This document shows, in pieces, positions 45,401 through 54,410 of a stretch of 64,000 nucleotides of DNA (positions are counted from its first letter, which is position 1; each line of letters begins with the position of its first letter). Made by a program: the position numbers and the translations under genes. This DNA is from RGIG5612 sp963591145 (lineage in GTDB: Bacteria; Bacillota; Clostridia; Lachnospirales; Lachnospiraceae), in NCBI GenBank assembly GCA_963591145.1, contig CAVARE010000052.1:1-64000 (forward strand), given 5' to 3'. Under the pieces are notes generated by a model that saw only the letters and a list, made by a program, of their open reading frames with translations, was not told the DNA's origin and ran no database searches.

Positions 45401-45580
45401 GCGTCATCGTCTATGCTTCAGAGGAGATTCAATCTGGGATTTAACCGTGCTGCCAGAATTATCGATCAGCTGGAGGAATTCGGTGCCGTAGGTCCGCAGA
45501 ATGGTGCCAAGCCTAGACAGATATTAGTAGATGAGATGACATTTGAACAAATGTATCAGGACAAGGTAAAGGGGAACTAG
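42461..45580 (+). CDS. ftsK: DNA translocase FtsK/SpoIIIE family
   Basis: This hexameric DNA pump clears chromosome ends at the division septum, 1039 residues. A basic N-terminal tail precedes four membrane helices (about residues 55-205). A long charged linker (about 210-560) is rich in Arg, Asp, Glu and Tyr. The motor has an alpha/beta core with Walker A GTTGSGKSVFLN (near 696), Walker B IVIIIDELADLMM and ATQRPSVDVVTG, then the winged-helix gamma domain (SSMLQRRFNLGFNRAARIIDQLE) that reads polar DNA signals. It starts at TTG with GGAGG nine bases upstream. It opens the operon that runs to rpe. Confidence 0.94.
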   Translation: MASGKSTSKSNNTTKYNKKQIDKNRKNAQKTSAKSASKTSKKSTEKNLTEFEPRRRGLSLTVAIILGLFFALILELCNFDVLGKVGGWVKYAEFGLFGAMAYVFPIGLLMLFIVSSFENSRFRYIFSGVVLFLFLCTFAHLVSSLSLNNRDVLSYFDTCGNGLNGGGIIGGAIALLLYMLLSETGAIIISVLVMLVCIFFIAEDLILDIISGILYTDDDYDDDEDEEQDSRPRRNNKSRHEDEDEYYENRKSGRRREQDPYPEQREERNARKQAARRRRDDEDYYDEREHYPRRGNYYNEYGERIEDTSDGTVIRIVRTKNRRGRVKSTELIRTTRKAAPTRDGADLVRSGRKVRGISNNTALLPVPENEDEVRQIRRGNGSRKKSSADKQMPLPTFIDDQPSKSESLTDVTGPIKALRQMELSDVMDLNDESSYLGSDDTLSEPRARKKSAPAEFNDLEFNNKEARVTSVRQAAVNRRIRDAKPVKESKQEIAARRAAEVKGGASDMTSSGSATSPDLNPAGRKTRDEGVQKVKTGSSNELAYFAPPLELLSVPKRGNRTSDEELAKIAMKLKDTLEYFGVRVEVVNIQAGPSVTRFELQPELGTRVNKITSLADDLKLNLGVTEIRIEAPIPGRQAVGIEIPNKIRQTVYMRELLESPDLINHKSKIAFAAGKDISGNVVVADIAKMPHLLVAGTTGSGKSVFLNTILMTILYRAKPSEVGLIIVDPKKVEFGIYQGIPHLMKDVVTDPGQAVSTLRWAVNEMTNRYQRMQMSAVRDFKSYNEKVEKGTVSKSEENPRKMNQIVIIIDELADLMMVAKKEAESLICRLAQLARAAGIHLVIATQRPSVDVVTGLIKANIPGRVALLVSSQIDSRTIIDMPGAEKLLGNGDMLFYPTGYVKPLRVQGAFVSDDEIQETVDFLIDNNHHNYFEAESKEIEKFQNSQGDESSSSEDSGSEGSSKYDDCFYEAGRMCIEMGKASSSMLQRRFNLGFNRAARIIDQLEEFGAVGPQNGAKPRQILVDEMTFEQMYQDKVKGN

Positions 45581-45587
45581 AGAATAG

Positions 45588-47828
45588 ATGCAATATGCAG
45601 ATGTAATAGTTGACATCTCACATGAGACAGTAGACAAACCATTTGAATATATTATTCCGGACGACCTGGCAGCAGACATAAGATGCGGCAGTCAGGTTAT
45701 AATTCCCTTTGGGAAGGGCTCTCGCAAGATCAAGGGATTTGTGATCAATATAAAGAATAAACCCGGCATTGACGAGAGCAGGCTTAAGGCGATAGATTCA
45801 ATCGTTAAGAACAGTAAGACCTTGGAATCTGACATGATAGAGCTGGCATGGTTTATTAAGACTAACTATGGCTCTACCATGAATCAGGCACTTAAAATCG
45901 TACTGCCGGTTAAGAAAGCCTCCGCACCTGTTAAGGAAAAATATATTGTATCATGTGATGATGAAGCTAAGCTCAGACAGGCCCTTGAAAAATATTCAAA
46001 GGACAGAAGAACCGTGGCTAAGTACCGTCTGCTTAAGGAAATATCACAGGAACGGATCCTTCCTTACTCCATGGTCAGAGATAAGCTTAATATCTCTCCG
46101 TCGACCCTTAAGAGCCTTGCAAATGAAAGCCTTATCTGCGTCGATGTTAAGGAAAATCTGCGGGATGTGGTAGCTGTCAAGGATAAGAGACCTTATGAGA
46201 TCAAGCTTAACGAAGAGCAGGCTTATGTGGCAAATGATATATGGAACCGCTTCGTTCAAAAGGACAGAAGGCCGTCACTTATATGCGGCGTCACAGGCTC
46301 AGGAAAAACAGAGATATACATAGATCTGATAGACAGGATGATCAGGGAAGGCAAGCAGGCAGTCGTCCTGATCCCGGAGATAGCTCTTACATATCAGACG
46401 GTTATCAGATTCTATAGGAAGTTTGGAGACAGAATATCTGTTGTTAATTCACGACTGACACCTGCCCAGAAGCATGATCAGCTGGAGAAGGCCAGAAAGG
46501 GTCAGGTGGATATTATAATAGGACCCCGTTCTGCTTTGTTTACGCCGTTTAAGAATCTGGGAATAATAATCATTGACGAAGAGCATGAGGGTACATATAA
46601 GAATGAAACCTCACCCAGATATCATTCAAGAGAGGTGGCAGTAAGGCTGGCACAGATCAAGGATGCTATCGTGGTAATGGGATCTGCAACACCATCGGTG
46701 GAGTCTTATTATAAGGCGGAACAGAATATTTACCAGCTGTATAACATCGGAAGAAGGGCCTCGGGGGCGCGGCTTCCTGATGTAGAGATCGTGGATCTGA
46801 GAGACGAGCTGGCGGTCGGTAACAGATCAATTATCAGCCGACGTCTGCATGAGCTTATAAGCGACAGACTGAGTAAGCAGGAGCAGATAATATTGTTTAT
46901 CAACCGCAGGGCTTATCAGAGCTTTGTATCTTGCAGAAGCTGCGGTGCTGCTTTAAAATGTCCTCATTGTGACGTATCGCTTAAATATCATAAAAATGGC
47001 AAGCTCATTTGCCACTATTGCGGCTATGAGATGCCCATGGTTAAGACATGTCCTTCCTGCGGCTCTAAGTATATAGGCACATTTGGCGCCGGAACTCAGA
47101 AGGTAGAAGAAGAGATAAATCACCTGTTTCCAGATGCGGCGACGCTTCGCATGGATATGGATACGACCCGAGAGAAGGACGGACACGAGAAGATATTGTC
47201 AGCATTTGCCAATCATGAGGCTGATATTCTCATAGGTACGCAGATGATCGTGAAGGGACATGATTTTGCCAATGTGACACTGGTGGGAATATTGGCAGCG
47301 GATCTGTCTCTTTATTCAGGCGGATATATGGCGGCTGAGAGGACATTTCAATTGCTTACGCAGGCAGCAGGACGCGCAGGAAGGGGAAGCAAGGAAGGAA
47401 ATGTCATAATCCAGACATATTCGCCGGAGAACTATGCCGTGAGCCTGGGAGCAGCTCAGGATTATAAGGCATTTTATAATTTTGAGACATCATATAGAAA
47501 GCTCATGGGGTATCCGCCATTTATGAATATCCTGGCTATCCTGGTAAGCTGTGAGATAGAGAAGCTGCTGGATGATATATGCATGCGGCTGAGCCATGTG
47601 ATAGATGCGGCTATCGCCGGGCATGAGAATATGGTTAAGATAGGTCCTTCGCAGGCACCGATTGCCAAGATACAGGACAGATACAGGAAAATTATATATG
47701 TTAAGGCACCGAAATATGCCGAATTAACATTAGTTAAAGACTCTGTCGAGGAATATATGAATAATAATCCGGACAGTAGGATACAGATAACATTTGATTT
47801 TTCATTGAATAATGAACAGGAGATTTAA
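45588..47828 (+). CDS. priA: Primosomal protein N' (PriA helicase)
   Basis: PriA restarts collapsed replication forks, 746 residues. The 3'-DNA-binding and winged-helix parts lie at 1-190. The helicase has Walker A GVTGSGKTEIY, IIIDEEHEGTYK (DEEH) and GSATPSVESY. Eight cysteines form two zinc sites (CRSCGAALKCPHC ... CHYCGY ... CPSCG), then GTQMIVKGHDFANVTLVGIL and QAAGRAGR. It begins seven bases after ftsK and def follows after three. Confidence 0.96.
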   Translation: MQYADVIVDISHETVDKPFEYIIPDDLAADIRCGSQVIIPFGKGSRKIKGFVINIKNKPGIDESRLKAIDSIVKNSKTLESDMIELAWFIKTNYGSTMNQALKIVLPVKKASAPVKEKYIVSCDDEAKLRQALEKYSKDRRTVAKYRLLKEISQERILPYSMVRDKLNISPSTLKSLANESLICVDVKENLRDVVAVKDKRPYEIKLNEEQAYVANDIWNRFVQKDRRPSLICGVTGSGKTEIYIDLIDRMIREGKQAVVLIPEIALTYQTVIRFYRKFGDRISVVNSRLTPAQKHDQLEKARKGQVDIIIGPRSALFTPFKNLGIIIIDEEHEGTYKNETSPRYHSREVAVRLAQIKDAIVVMGSATPSVESYYKAEQNIYQLYNIGRRASGARLPDVEIVDLRDELAVGNRSIISRRLHELISDRLSKQEQIILFINRRAYQSFVSCRSCGAALKCPHCDVSLKYHKNGKLICHYCGYEMPMVKTCPSCGSKYIGTFGAGTQKVEEEINHLFPDAATLRMDMDTTREKDGHEKILSAFANHEADILIGTQMIVKGHDFANVTLVGILAADLSLYSGGYMAAERTFQLLTQAAGRAGRGSKEGNVIIQTYSPENYAVSLGAAQDYKAFYNFETSYRKLMGYPPFMNILAILVSCEIEKLLDDICMRLSHVIDAAIAGHENMVKIGPSQAPIAKIQDRYRKIIYVKAPKYAELTLVKDSVEEYMNNNPDSRIQITFDFSLNNEQEI

Positions 47829-47831
47829 GAG

Positions 47832-48380
47832 ATGGCTATTAGAACTATAAGGACAGCAGGGGATCCGATTTTACGTAAGAATTCAAAACCTGTTAAGGAA
47901 ATGACGACGAGAACTCAGGAATTGATAGGTGATATGATTGACACCATGCATGAAGCTGACGGCGTGGGTCTGGCAGCAGTGCAGGTGGGAATACTTAAGC
48001 GTATCGCAGTAATATGTGTACCTGATCCTTATACAGACGAAACTCCGGAAGAAGAGATAAATGATATGACACATTCATTTGATGAGGATATCGTAATGAT
48101 TAATCCTACATGGAAGACAGTTGACGATACTACTCAGACAGGAAATGAAGGCTGCCTGTCTGTCCCTGGTAAATACGGAACGGTTACGAGACCTGATCAT
48201 ATCATTCTGCATGCATATGATGAAAATATGCAGGAATATGATCTGGAGGCAATGGGTCTGCTGGCGAGGGCTATATGCCATGAGTGCGATCATCTGGATG
48301 GAATACTCTATACTGATAAGGTAGAGGGTGATATTTATGACAATTCGGATGATGAAGAATACGAAGAGGTTGAAGAATGA
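47832..48380 (+). CDS. def: Peptide deformylase
   Basis: This metalloenzyme removes the formyl group from nascent N-terminal Met, 182 residues. All three motifs are present: GVGLAAVQVG, EGCLSVPG (metal Cys) and HECDHLDGILY (HEXXH). An insertion of about 14 acidic residues (TDETPEEEINDMTHSFDED) and an acidic tail (SDDEEYEEVEE) are unusual but do not touch the motifs. The stop overlaps the fmt start by four bases. Confidence 0.95.
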   Translation: MAIRTIRTAGDPILRKNSKPVKEMTTRTQELIGDMIDTMHEADGVGLAAVQVGILKRIAVICVPDPYTDETPEEEINDMTHSFDEDIVMINPTWKTVDDTTQTGNEGCLSVPGKYGTVTRPDHIILHAYDENMQEYDLEAMGLLARAICHECDHLDGILYTDKVEGDIYDNSDDEEYEEVEE

Positions 48381-49333
48381 GGATAATTTTTATGGGAACG
48401 CCGCAGATAGCGGTTCCTGCATTAGAAGCGCTGATCAATTCAAGACATGAGGTCATAGCGGTCATTACCCAGCCAGATCAAAAGAGCGGCAGAGGCATGA
48501 GCGTTAAGTTCTCGCCTGTGAAGGAGATCGCCGTAAAATATGGTATTGAATGTCTGCAGCCTGAGTCTATCAGTGATGAATCAGTGCTTGATATGTTAGA
48601 GCAAATGAATGCCGATATATATGCAGTGGCAGCATATGCGCAGAAGATTCCTAACAGACTCCTGGAGATGGCGCCATTCGGCTGCATTAATCTGCATCCT
48701 TCGCTCCTTCCGAAATACAGAGGCTCAGGTCCGCTGAGGGGACCTATATTAAATGGAGACGAAGAGACCGGCGTTACGATAATGAAGCTGGTGGAGCAGT
48801 GGGATGCAGGCGACATCCTGATGCAGAGAGCATTTGCCATGGATCCTAAGGAAACATCTGAAACTCTTGAAGAAAAATGTAAGATCCTGGGAGCACAGAT
48901 GATGCTTGAAACCATCGATGGGTTGGAAAACGGCTCCATAAAGCCGATTTCTCAGGATCCTGAGAAGGCTACATATCTGAAGCAGATTACTAAGGATGCA
49001 GGACTTATTGACTTTTGTCAGAGCGCCGTTCAGATAGAAAGGCAGATAAGGGCATGTATTCCATGGCCGTCAGCATTTACATATATGGATGGCAAGACCT
49101 TTAAGATTTGGGCAGCTGATGTATATGCAGGAGACTGTGCAAATGTTGATGCAGCATCTGCCGATATGGCCGCAGGCTCAGTTGCATATGTCGATAAGAA
49201 GAAGCTGCTGATAAAAACAGGAGAGGGATTTTTAGAGCCAACCGCTGTTCAGCTGGAAGGCAAGAAGAGAATGGCTATGAATGAATTCTTAAGAGGCAAG
49301 AAAATAGAGCAGGGATACCATTTTGGAAAATAA
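48377..49333 (+). CDS. fmt: Methionyl-tRNA formyltransferase
   Basis: Fmt formylates initiator Met-tRNA with 10-formyl-THF, 318 residues. Seen are the start MRIIFMGTPQIAVPALEAL, the HPSLLPKYRGSGPLRGPILNGDEETG folate/catalytic block (Asn-His-Asp chemistry) and the C-terminal OB-like tRNA-binding domain. It overlaps def upstream and rsmB downstream, so translation of the three is coupled. Confidence 0.96.
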   Translation: MRIIFMGTPQIAVPALEALINSRHEVIAVITQPDQKSGRGMSVKFSPVKEIAVKYGIECLQPESISDESVLDMLEQMNADIYAVAAYAQKIPNRLLEMAPFGCINLHPSLLPKYRGSGPLRGPILNGDEETGVTIMKLVEQWDAGDILMQRAFAMDPKETSETLEEKCKILGAQMMLETIDGLENGSIKPISQDPEKATYLKQITKDAGLIDFCQSAVQIERQIRACIPWPSAFTYMDGKTFKIWAADVYAGDCANVDAASADMAAGSVAYVDKKKLLIKTGEGFLEPTAVQLEGKKRMAMNEFLRGKKIEQGYHFGK

Positions 49334-50606
49334 AAAGAATCTGAGAAATATCGTGCTTAATATGTTAAGTGCGACTCTTGAACAGGGACAGCTAAGTCAC
49401 CTGGTGATCAATGATACATTTGCCGATGAGCAATTAACAGCTCAGGACAGGGCATTTATTAACAGAGTCTATTCAGGAACGCTGGAGAAGCTGGTTTATC
49501 TTGACTATGTTATCGAACAGTTCTCATCTGTAAAGCTTAAGAAAATGAAGCCTCTGGTAAGGAATATCCTGAGAATGAGCCTGTATCAGATGAAATTCAT
49601 GGATTCTGTCCCTGATTATACATGTATAGATGAGGCTGTAAGATTAACGCGCAAGAGAGGCCTTGCAAATCTCACGGGATTTGTAAATGGCATTCTTAGG
49701 AATATACAGCGTGAATCAGATAAACTGGAGCTGCCAGATTATGTTAAGGCCTGCGCACCTAAATGGTTATACAATCTGGTTAGAGATCAATATGGCGCAG
49801 ACGTAGCCGGGAGGTTCTTCGATGCAGTCCAGCAGACTGGCAGTGAGACGATTATAAGATTTAATCTTATTAAGGATACGCCTGAGCATATAATCAGTCT
49901 GCTTGAAGATGATGGCTGCAGGGTAAGGCATATAGAAGGCACGCAGAGCGCATATGCCATAAGCGGATTTGAGAAGCTTACAGGTCTGGCGGCATTTAAG
50001 CAGGGCTTGATAATCATGCAGGATATATCCTCCATGATGGCTGTGGAGCTGGCGTCGGACGGCAGGATCAAGAACGAGCTTACGATAGATGTCTGCGCTG
50101 CACCGGGAGGCAAGAGCCTCTATATGGCAGAAAAATATCCTGAGGCCAGGATCATTTCAAGAGATCTTACAGAATATAAGGTGGGCCTTATTAAGGGAAA
50201 TATTAAGCGGCTGGGAATTAAAAATATAGAAACCCAGGTCTATGATGCAACGGTACAGGACAGATCAATGACCGGCAAGGCAGATATCGTGATAGCGGAT
50301 CTTCCGTGTTCAGGTCTGGGCGTAATAAGACGAAAGCCAGATATTATGTACAGACTGAAGCCTGAGGATCTGACAGAGCTTATGCTGCTGCAGCGGAAAA
50401 TATTAGAGACAGTCAAGCATTACGTAAAGCCTGGCGGAATATTAATGTTCAGCACCTGTACGATAAACAAGCAGGAAAATGCAGAAAACACACGCTGGTT
50501 CCTGGATAATAATCCTGATTTTGAATTAGAAATCGAGAGGCAGCTTATACCCGGAGCAGATGATTGTGATGGCTTCTATGCAGCCAGAATGAAGAAGATA
50601 AAATGA
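49323..50606 (+). CDS. rsmB: 16S rRNA m5C967 methyltransferase RsmB
   Basis: The protein has 427 residues. A NusB-like N-terminal domain (about 1-135) precedes the SAM-dependent RsmB/Sun methyltransferase. Motif I is DVCAAPGGKSLYMA, motif IV PCSGLGVIRRKPDI and motif VI STCTINKQENAENT; the two catalytic Cys (PCSG and TCT) are present. The start at 49323 (TTG) overlaps the end of fmt by 11 bases, and the stop overlaps rlmN by four. Confidence 0.94.
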   Translation: MENKKNLRNIVLNMLSATLEQGQLSHLVINDTFADEQLTAQDRAFINRVYSGTLEKLVYLDYVIEQFSSVKLKKMKPLVRNILRMSLYQMKFMDSVPDYTCIDEAVRLTRKRGLANLTGFVNGILRNIQRESDKLELPDYVKACAPKWLYNLVRDQYGADVAGRFFDAVQQTGSETIIRFNLIKDTPEHIISLLEDDGCRVRHIEGTQSAYAISGFEKLTGLAAFKQGLIIMQDISSMMAVELASDGRIKNELTIDVCAAPGGKSLYMAEKYPEARIISRDLTEYKVGLIKGNIKRLGIKNIETQVYDATVQDRSMTGKADIVIADLPCSGLGVIRRKPDIMYRLKPEDLTELMLLQRKILETVKHYVKPGGILMFSTCTINKQENAENTRWFLDNNPDFELEIERQLIPGADDCDGFYAARMKKIK

Positions 50607-51634
50607 GCGAGAAAATAGATATAAAATCATTGCCTTTAGAGCAGTTAATAGAGATATTTGCACAGATGAATGAGCCTGCATTCAGAGCCAAACAGGTATT
50701 TGAATGGATGCATGTTCATCTTGTTACCAGCTTCGATGATATGAAGAATATCCCTAAGGCACTGAAGGAGAAGCTGTCTGCCGGTTGTGAGCTGCGCAAT
50801 GTAACTAAGAGAAATGTGCTTATCTCACAGATCGATGGAACGAGAAAGTATCTCTTCGAATTAAATGACCATAACCTGATAGAAAGTGTCATGATGCGTT
50901 ATAAGCATGGCAACAGTGTCTGCGTATCCAGCCAGGTAGGCTGTGCCATGGGCTGCAAATTCTGTGCCTCGACAATAGGCGGAATGATCAGAAATCTCAC
51001 GGCCTCGGAGATACTCTCGCAGGTATATGAAATACAGAAGGATACAGGGGAAAGGGTGTCTAATATCGTCATAATGGGCATGGGTGAACCCATGACAAAT
51101 TACGATAATGTGACCGCTTTTGTAAGGCTTATCAGCGCAGAAAATACCTTGCACATAAGCCAAAGAAATATTACAATATCAACATGCGGAATTGTTCCCG
51201 CTATAATTCGTTTGAGTAAAGAATCCTTAAAATGTACCTTGGCATTGTCTCTTCATGCACCTAATGATGAGATCAGGCGTACCATTATGCCCGTTGCCAA
51301 TAAGTTCAGTATTAAGGATATTTTGCGTGCCTGCGATACTTATTTTAATGAGACAGGACGCAGAGTAACATTTGAATACTGCCTGATTGACGGAATAAAT
51401 GACAAGGAAGCTCATGCAAGAGAACTGGCTTCACTTCTTAAAGGCAAGAATGCTCATGTAAATCTGATCCCCGTCAATCCAACACCTGAGAATAATTTCG
51501 GAGCAGCTAAGGAACATGATATAAATGTTTTCAAGAAGATACTCGAGGATGCAGGTGTTACAGCAACAAGACGCCGTGAGATGGGTCGTGATATCTCAGG
51601 GGCTTGCGGGCAGCTTGTTAGGAGGACGATTTGA
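50603..51634 (+). CDS. rlmN: Dual-specificity 23S rRNA/tRNA m2A methyltransferase RlmN
   Basis: This radical SAM enzyme methylates A2503 of 23S rRNA and A37 of some tRNAs at C2, 343 residues. The cluster motif is QVGCAMGCKFCAST (CX3CX2C). The GMGEPMTNYDNV motif and the second catalytic Cys in MGRDISGACGQL are present. The last four bases overlap the TTG start of the phosphatase gene. Confidence 0.96.
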   Translation: MSEKIDIKSLPLEQLIEIFAQMNEPAFRAKQVFEWMHVHLVTSFDDMKNIPKALKEKLSAGCELRNVTKRNVLISQIDGTRKYLFELNDHNLIESVMMRYKHGNSVCVSSQVGCAMGCKFCASTIGGMIRNLTASEILSQVYEIQKDTGERVSNIVIMGMGEPMTNYDNVTAFVRLISAENTLHISQRNITISTCGIVPAIIRLSKESLKCTLALSLHAPNDEIRRTIMPVANKFSIKDILRACDTYFNETGRRVTFEYCLIDGINDKEAHARELASLLKGKNAHVNLIPVNPTPENNFGAAKEHDINVFKKILEDAGVTATRRREMGRDISGACGQLVRRTI

Positions 51635-52350
51635 AATCTTACGGAATAACTGATATCGGTTTGTCTAGAAAATACAATCAGGATTATACACTTGAGTGTG
51701 ATGAGAGGATAGGCAATCTGGATAACCTGTATGTAGTATGTGATGGCCTGGGCGGACATAATGCAGGAGAATATGCTTCATCGACTGCGGCAGAGAATTT
51801 CTTCGATTTTGTGGAATTCTGCCCGTCTAAGATGCCATTGTCTATATTTAAAGAAGCTGTCCTTAAGACAAACAGGGTCGTATATGAGGCAGGAAGAGAA
51901 CCTGCATATGAAGGAATGGCCTCGACGCTGGTGGGAGTCACTGTAGTTGATAATACCGCATATGTGGTTAATGTAGGCGACTCGAGAGCATATGTTATAG
52001 GACCTGACGATATCACCCAGATAACATGGGATCATTCTTATGTCGCAGAATTAGTCAGACAGGGACAGATCACCAAGGATGAAGCGAGATTTCATAAGAA
52101 AAATAATGTAATCACGAGAGCAATTGGCGCCGAGATGACGGTAAGACCTGACTTCTTCCAGGTGGCTCTCGAAGACGACGAAACTATTCTGATATGTTCA
52201 GATGGACTGTATAACATGGTTAGTGAGCTGACCATAAAATCTGTAATATGCTCACACAATTCATTGGAAGCCAAGGCCCACAGACTTATAGACCTGGCAA
52301 ATGAAGCTGGCGGAAAAGATAATATTGCTGTAGTCTTAATTACCAAATAA
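51631..52350 (+). CDS. stp: PP2C-family Ser/Thr phosphatase (Stp/PrpC)
   Basis: The protein has 239 residues and reverses phosphorylation by the PASTA kinase. The metal-binding motifs are NQDY, VCDGLGGHNAGEYAS, VGDSRAY and GGKDNIAVVL, all with their aspartates. It starts at TTG with GGAGG upstream inside rlmN. The kinase gene begins nine bases after its stop. Confidence 0.95.
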   Translation: MKSYGITDIGLSRKYNQDYTLECDERIGNLDNLYVVCDGLGGHNAGEYASSTAAENFFDFVEFCPSKMPLSIFKEAVLKTNRVVYEAGREPAYEGMASTLVGVTVVDNTAYVVNVGDSRAYVIGPDDITQITWDHSYVAELVRQGQITKDEARFHKKNNVITRAIGAEMTVRPDFFQVALEDDETILICSDGLYNMVSELTIKSVICSHNSLEAKAHRLIDLANEAGGKDNIAVVLITK

Positions 52351-52359
52351 GGAGTAGCG

Positions 52360-54381
52360 ATGACAATCCAAAAAGGGATGTATATAGAAAATCGATACGA
52401 GATTCTGGGGAAGATTGGTTCCGGCGGAATGAGTGATGTCTATAAAGCCAGATGTCATAAGCTTAACCGCTATGTTGCAATTAAATTTCTTAAACCGGAA
52501 TATTGTGAAGATAAAAACTTCGTTAAAAACTTTCAAATAGAAGCTCAGTCAGCGGCTGCACTTCTTCATCCGAATGTTGTAAGCGTATATGATGTTAATC
52601 AGGTCAGCGGTATTTATTATATCGTTATGGAGTATGTTGACGGAATTACGCTTAAGAAATATATCAATAGAAACGGAAGGCTCCCGATCAAGGAAGCTAC
52701 CAGTATCGCGATACAGATCGCACAGGGCATAGATGCAGCCCATAATGCAAATATAATTCATAGAGACATCAAACCTCAGAATGTATTAATATCACGTGAA
52801 GGCAAGATAAAGGTTACGGATTTTGGCATTGCCAAGACCACCACTGCTAATACCATCAGTACAGATATATTAGGATCTGTTCAATACATTTCCCCGGAAC
52901 AGGCCAGGGGCGGACAGATTGACAATAGAACAGATATCTATTCATTTGGTATCGTATATTATGAGATGATCACAGGTAAGCTTCCATTTGACGGGGAGTC
53001 AACTGTGTCGATTGCGCTTAAGCATATCCAGGAAAATGTTCCGCTGGCAGGAGATGTCGTTGACGGCGTACCTAACAGCGTTACCAGAATAATCGAGAAA
53101 TGTACACAGAGAAAGCCGGACAGGAGATATCAGAAGGTATCATCGCTTCTGGCAGATCTTAAGACGTCGCTTATAACGCCGAATGAAGACTTCGTTATAT
53201 TGGAGCCTGAGACGGCTGACTCAGCGACTGTTATTATGTCTGACGGTGATGCCGAGATCCTTAGAAGAGAAGGCAACAGGATGGCATCCAGATCAGAAGA
53301 CAGATATCCTGTCAATAATAATTCTTCCTATAACAAGAATTCCAGGGAGCCGGCACGCAGCCGTCAATATCACGAGAAGGAACGCTATTACGATCATTAT
53401 GATAATGACCGATATGAGGATGAACGTTACGATGATCGCGGTTATGACGATGACTATTACGATGACGAGTATTATGATAACCGCTACAGGCAGCCTGCCA
53501 AGCGCAAGAAAAAGTCCAATAAAGCCCTTGTAATATGCACAATATTGGCAGTTATAATTGTAGTGGTAGTTCTTGCTGTTGTTTGTTTTCAGCTATTTGG
53601 ACGCAGCGGCTCTGGCAATGAACAGACAGAGACTACAGTCACAACCACAGCGGGAGTAGAGGTTCCGAGCGTTGTCGGCATGGAAGTAAGCAAGGCTCAG
53701 AGCCAGCTGGAGTCTGCGGGATATGTTGTTAAGATCAAATACGCCCACAGCGATTCTATTGCCAAGGAATATGTAATCGAGCAGTCTGTTAAGAGTGGAA
53801 CACCGCTGGAGACAGGTGAAGAGGTAACCTTAACTGTAAGCTCAGGCCAGGAGACCATCAATCTGGCATCATATTCAGGCCAGGATGCAGCAACTGCCGA
53901 AGAGGCACTGAAGAAGCTGGGATTTACGACTAAGGTAACTGAAAAGTATGATGACACGGTAGAGGCAGGTAAGGTCATAGAGACTAGTCCTATCGCAGGA
54001 TCTGATGTATCTAAGGATACCGTGGTAGAGATATTTGTAAGCTTGGGACCTGAGACCAAGACGGTATACGTTCCGAGCATCATAGGATATTCAGAGGAAA
54101 ATGCACTCACACTGCTGAACAGCTATAACCTGAATGGTTATGTGGCTGCTTATGAAGAGAAGGCAGGCTGGGGCGGACTGGTAATCAGTCAGTATATCAG
54201 CGAGGGCGTAGAGGTCGATGAAGGCGGCTGGATCGGATTCGTAGTAGGTGTAGAACCTGCCACGGAGGCACCGACAGAAGCACCTACAGAGGCACCGACG
54301 GAAGCTCCGACGGAGGCACCTACAGAGGCACCGACAGAAGCACCTACAGAGACTACAGTAGCAGCGGATGCAGGATATTAA
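52360..54381 (+). CDS. prkC: PASTA-domain Ser/Thr protein kinase (PrkC/PknB)
   Basis: This is a membrane kinase that senses cell-wall fragments, 673 residues. The kinase domain (about 10-270) has GKIGSGGMSDVYKA, the AIKFLK lysine, HRDIKPQNVLI and DFGIAKT. The juxtamembrane part (about 310-385) is packed with Tyr, Asp and Arg. One membrane helix follows (about 390-412), then three PASTA domains (first starting VEVPSVVGMEVSKAQ, third VYVPSIIGYSEENAL). A Thr-Glu-Ala-Pro repeat tail ends the protein; such tails may be glycosylated or span the wall. It forms a unit with stp upstream and rsgA downstream. Confidence 0.95.
   Translation: MTIQKGMYIENRYEILGKIGSGGMSDVYKARCHKLNRYVAIKFLKPEYCEDKNFVKNFQIEAQSAAALLHPNVVSVYDVNQVSGIYYIVMEYVDGITLKKYINRNGRLPIKEATSIAIQIAQGIDAAHNANIIHRDIKPQNVLISREGKIKVTDFGIAKTTTANTISTDILGSVQYISPEQARGGQIDNRTDIYSFGIVYYEMITGKLPFDGESTVSIALKHIQENVPLAGDVVDGVPNSVTRIIEKCTQRKPDRRYQKVSSLLADLKTSLITPNEDFVILEPETADSATVIMSDGDAEILRREGNRMASRSEDRYPVNNNSSYNKNSREPARSRQYHEKERYYDHYDNDRYEDERYDDRGYDDDYYDDEYYDNRYRQPAKRKKKSNKALVICTILAVIIVVVVLAVVCFQLFGRSGSGNEQTETTVTTTAGVEVPSVVGMEVSKAQSQLESAGYVVKIKYAHSDSIAKEYVIEQSVKSGTPLETGEEVTLTVSSGQETINLASYSGQDAATAEEALKKLGFTTKVTEKYDDTVEAGKVIETSPIAGSDVSKDTVVEIFVSLGPETKTVYVPSIIGYSEENALTLLNSYNLNGYVAAYEEKAGWGGLVISQYISEGVEVDEGGWIGFVVGVEPATEAPTEAPTEAPTEAPTEAPTEAPTEAPTETTVAADAGY
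54262..54357 (+). repeat. 12-base tandem repeat coding the TEAP tail of PrkC
   Basis: Seven units of ACNGANGCNCCN (about 54262-54345) plus a diverged eighth encode (Thr-Glu-Ala-Pro)7 and Thr-Glu-Thr-Thr. Alternating unit types hint at duplication in 24-base steps. The copy number may vary between strains without a frameshift. Confidence 0.9.
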
Positions 54382-54410
54382 TATAACTATTCAGAGTAAA
54401 GGATATATAA

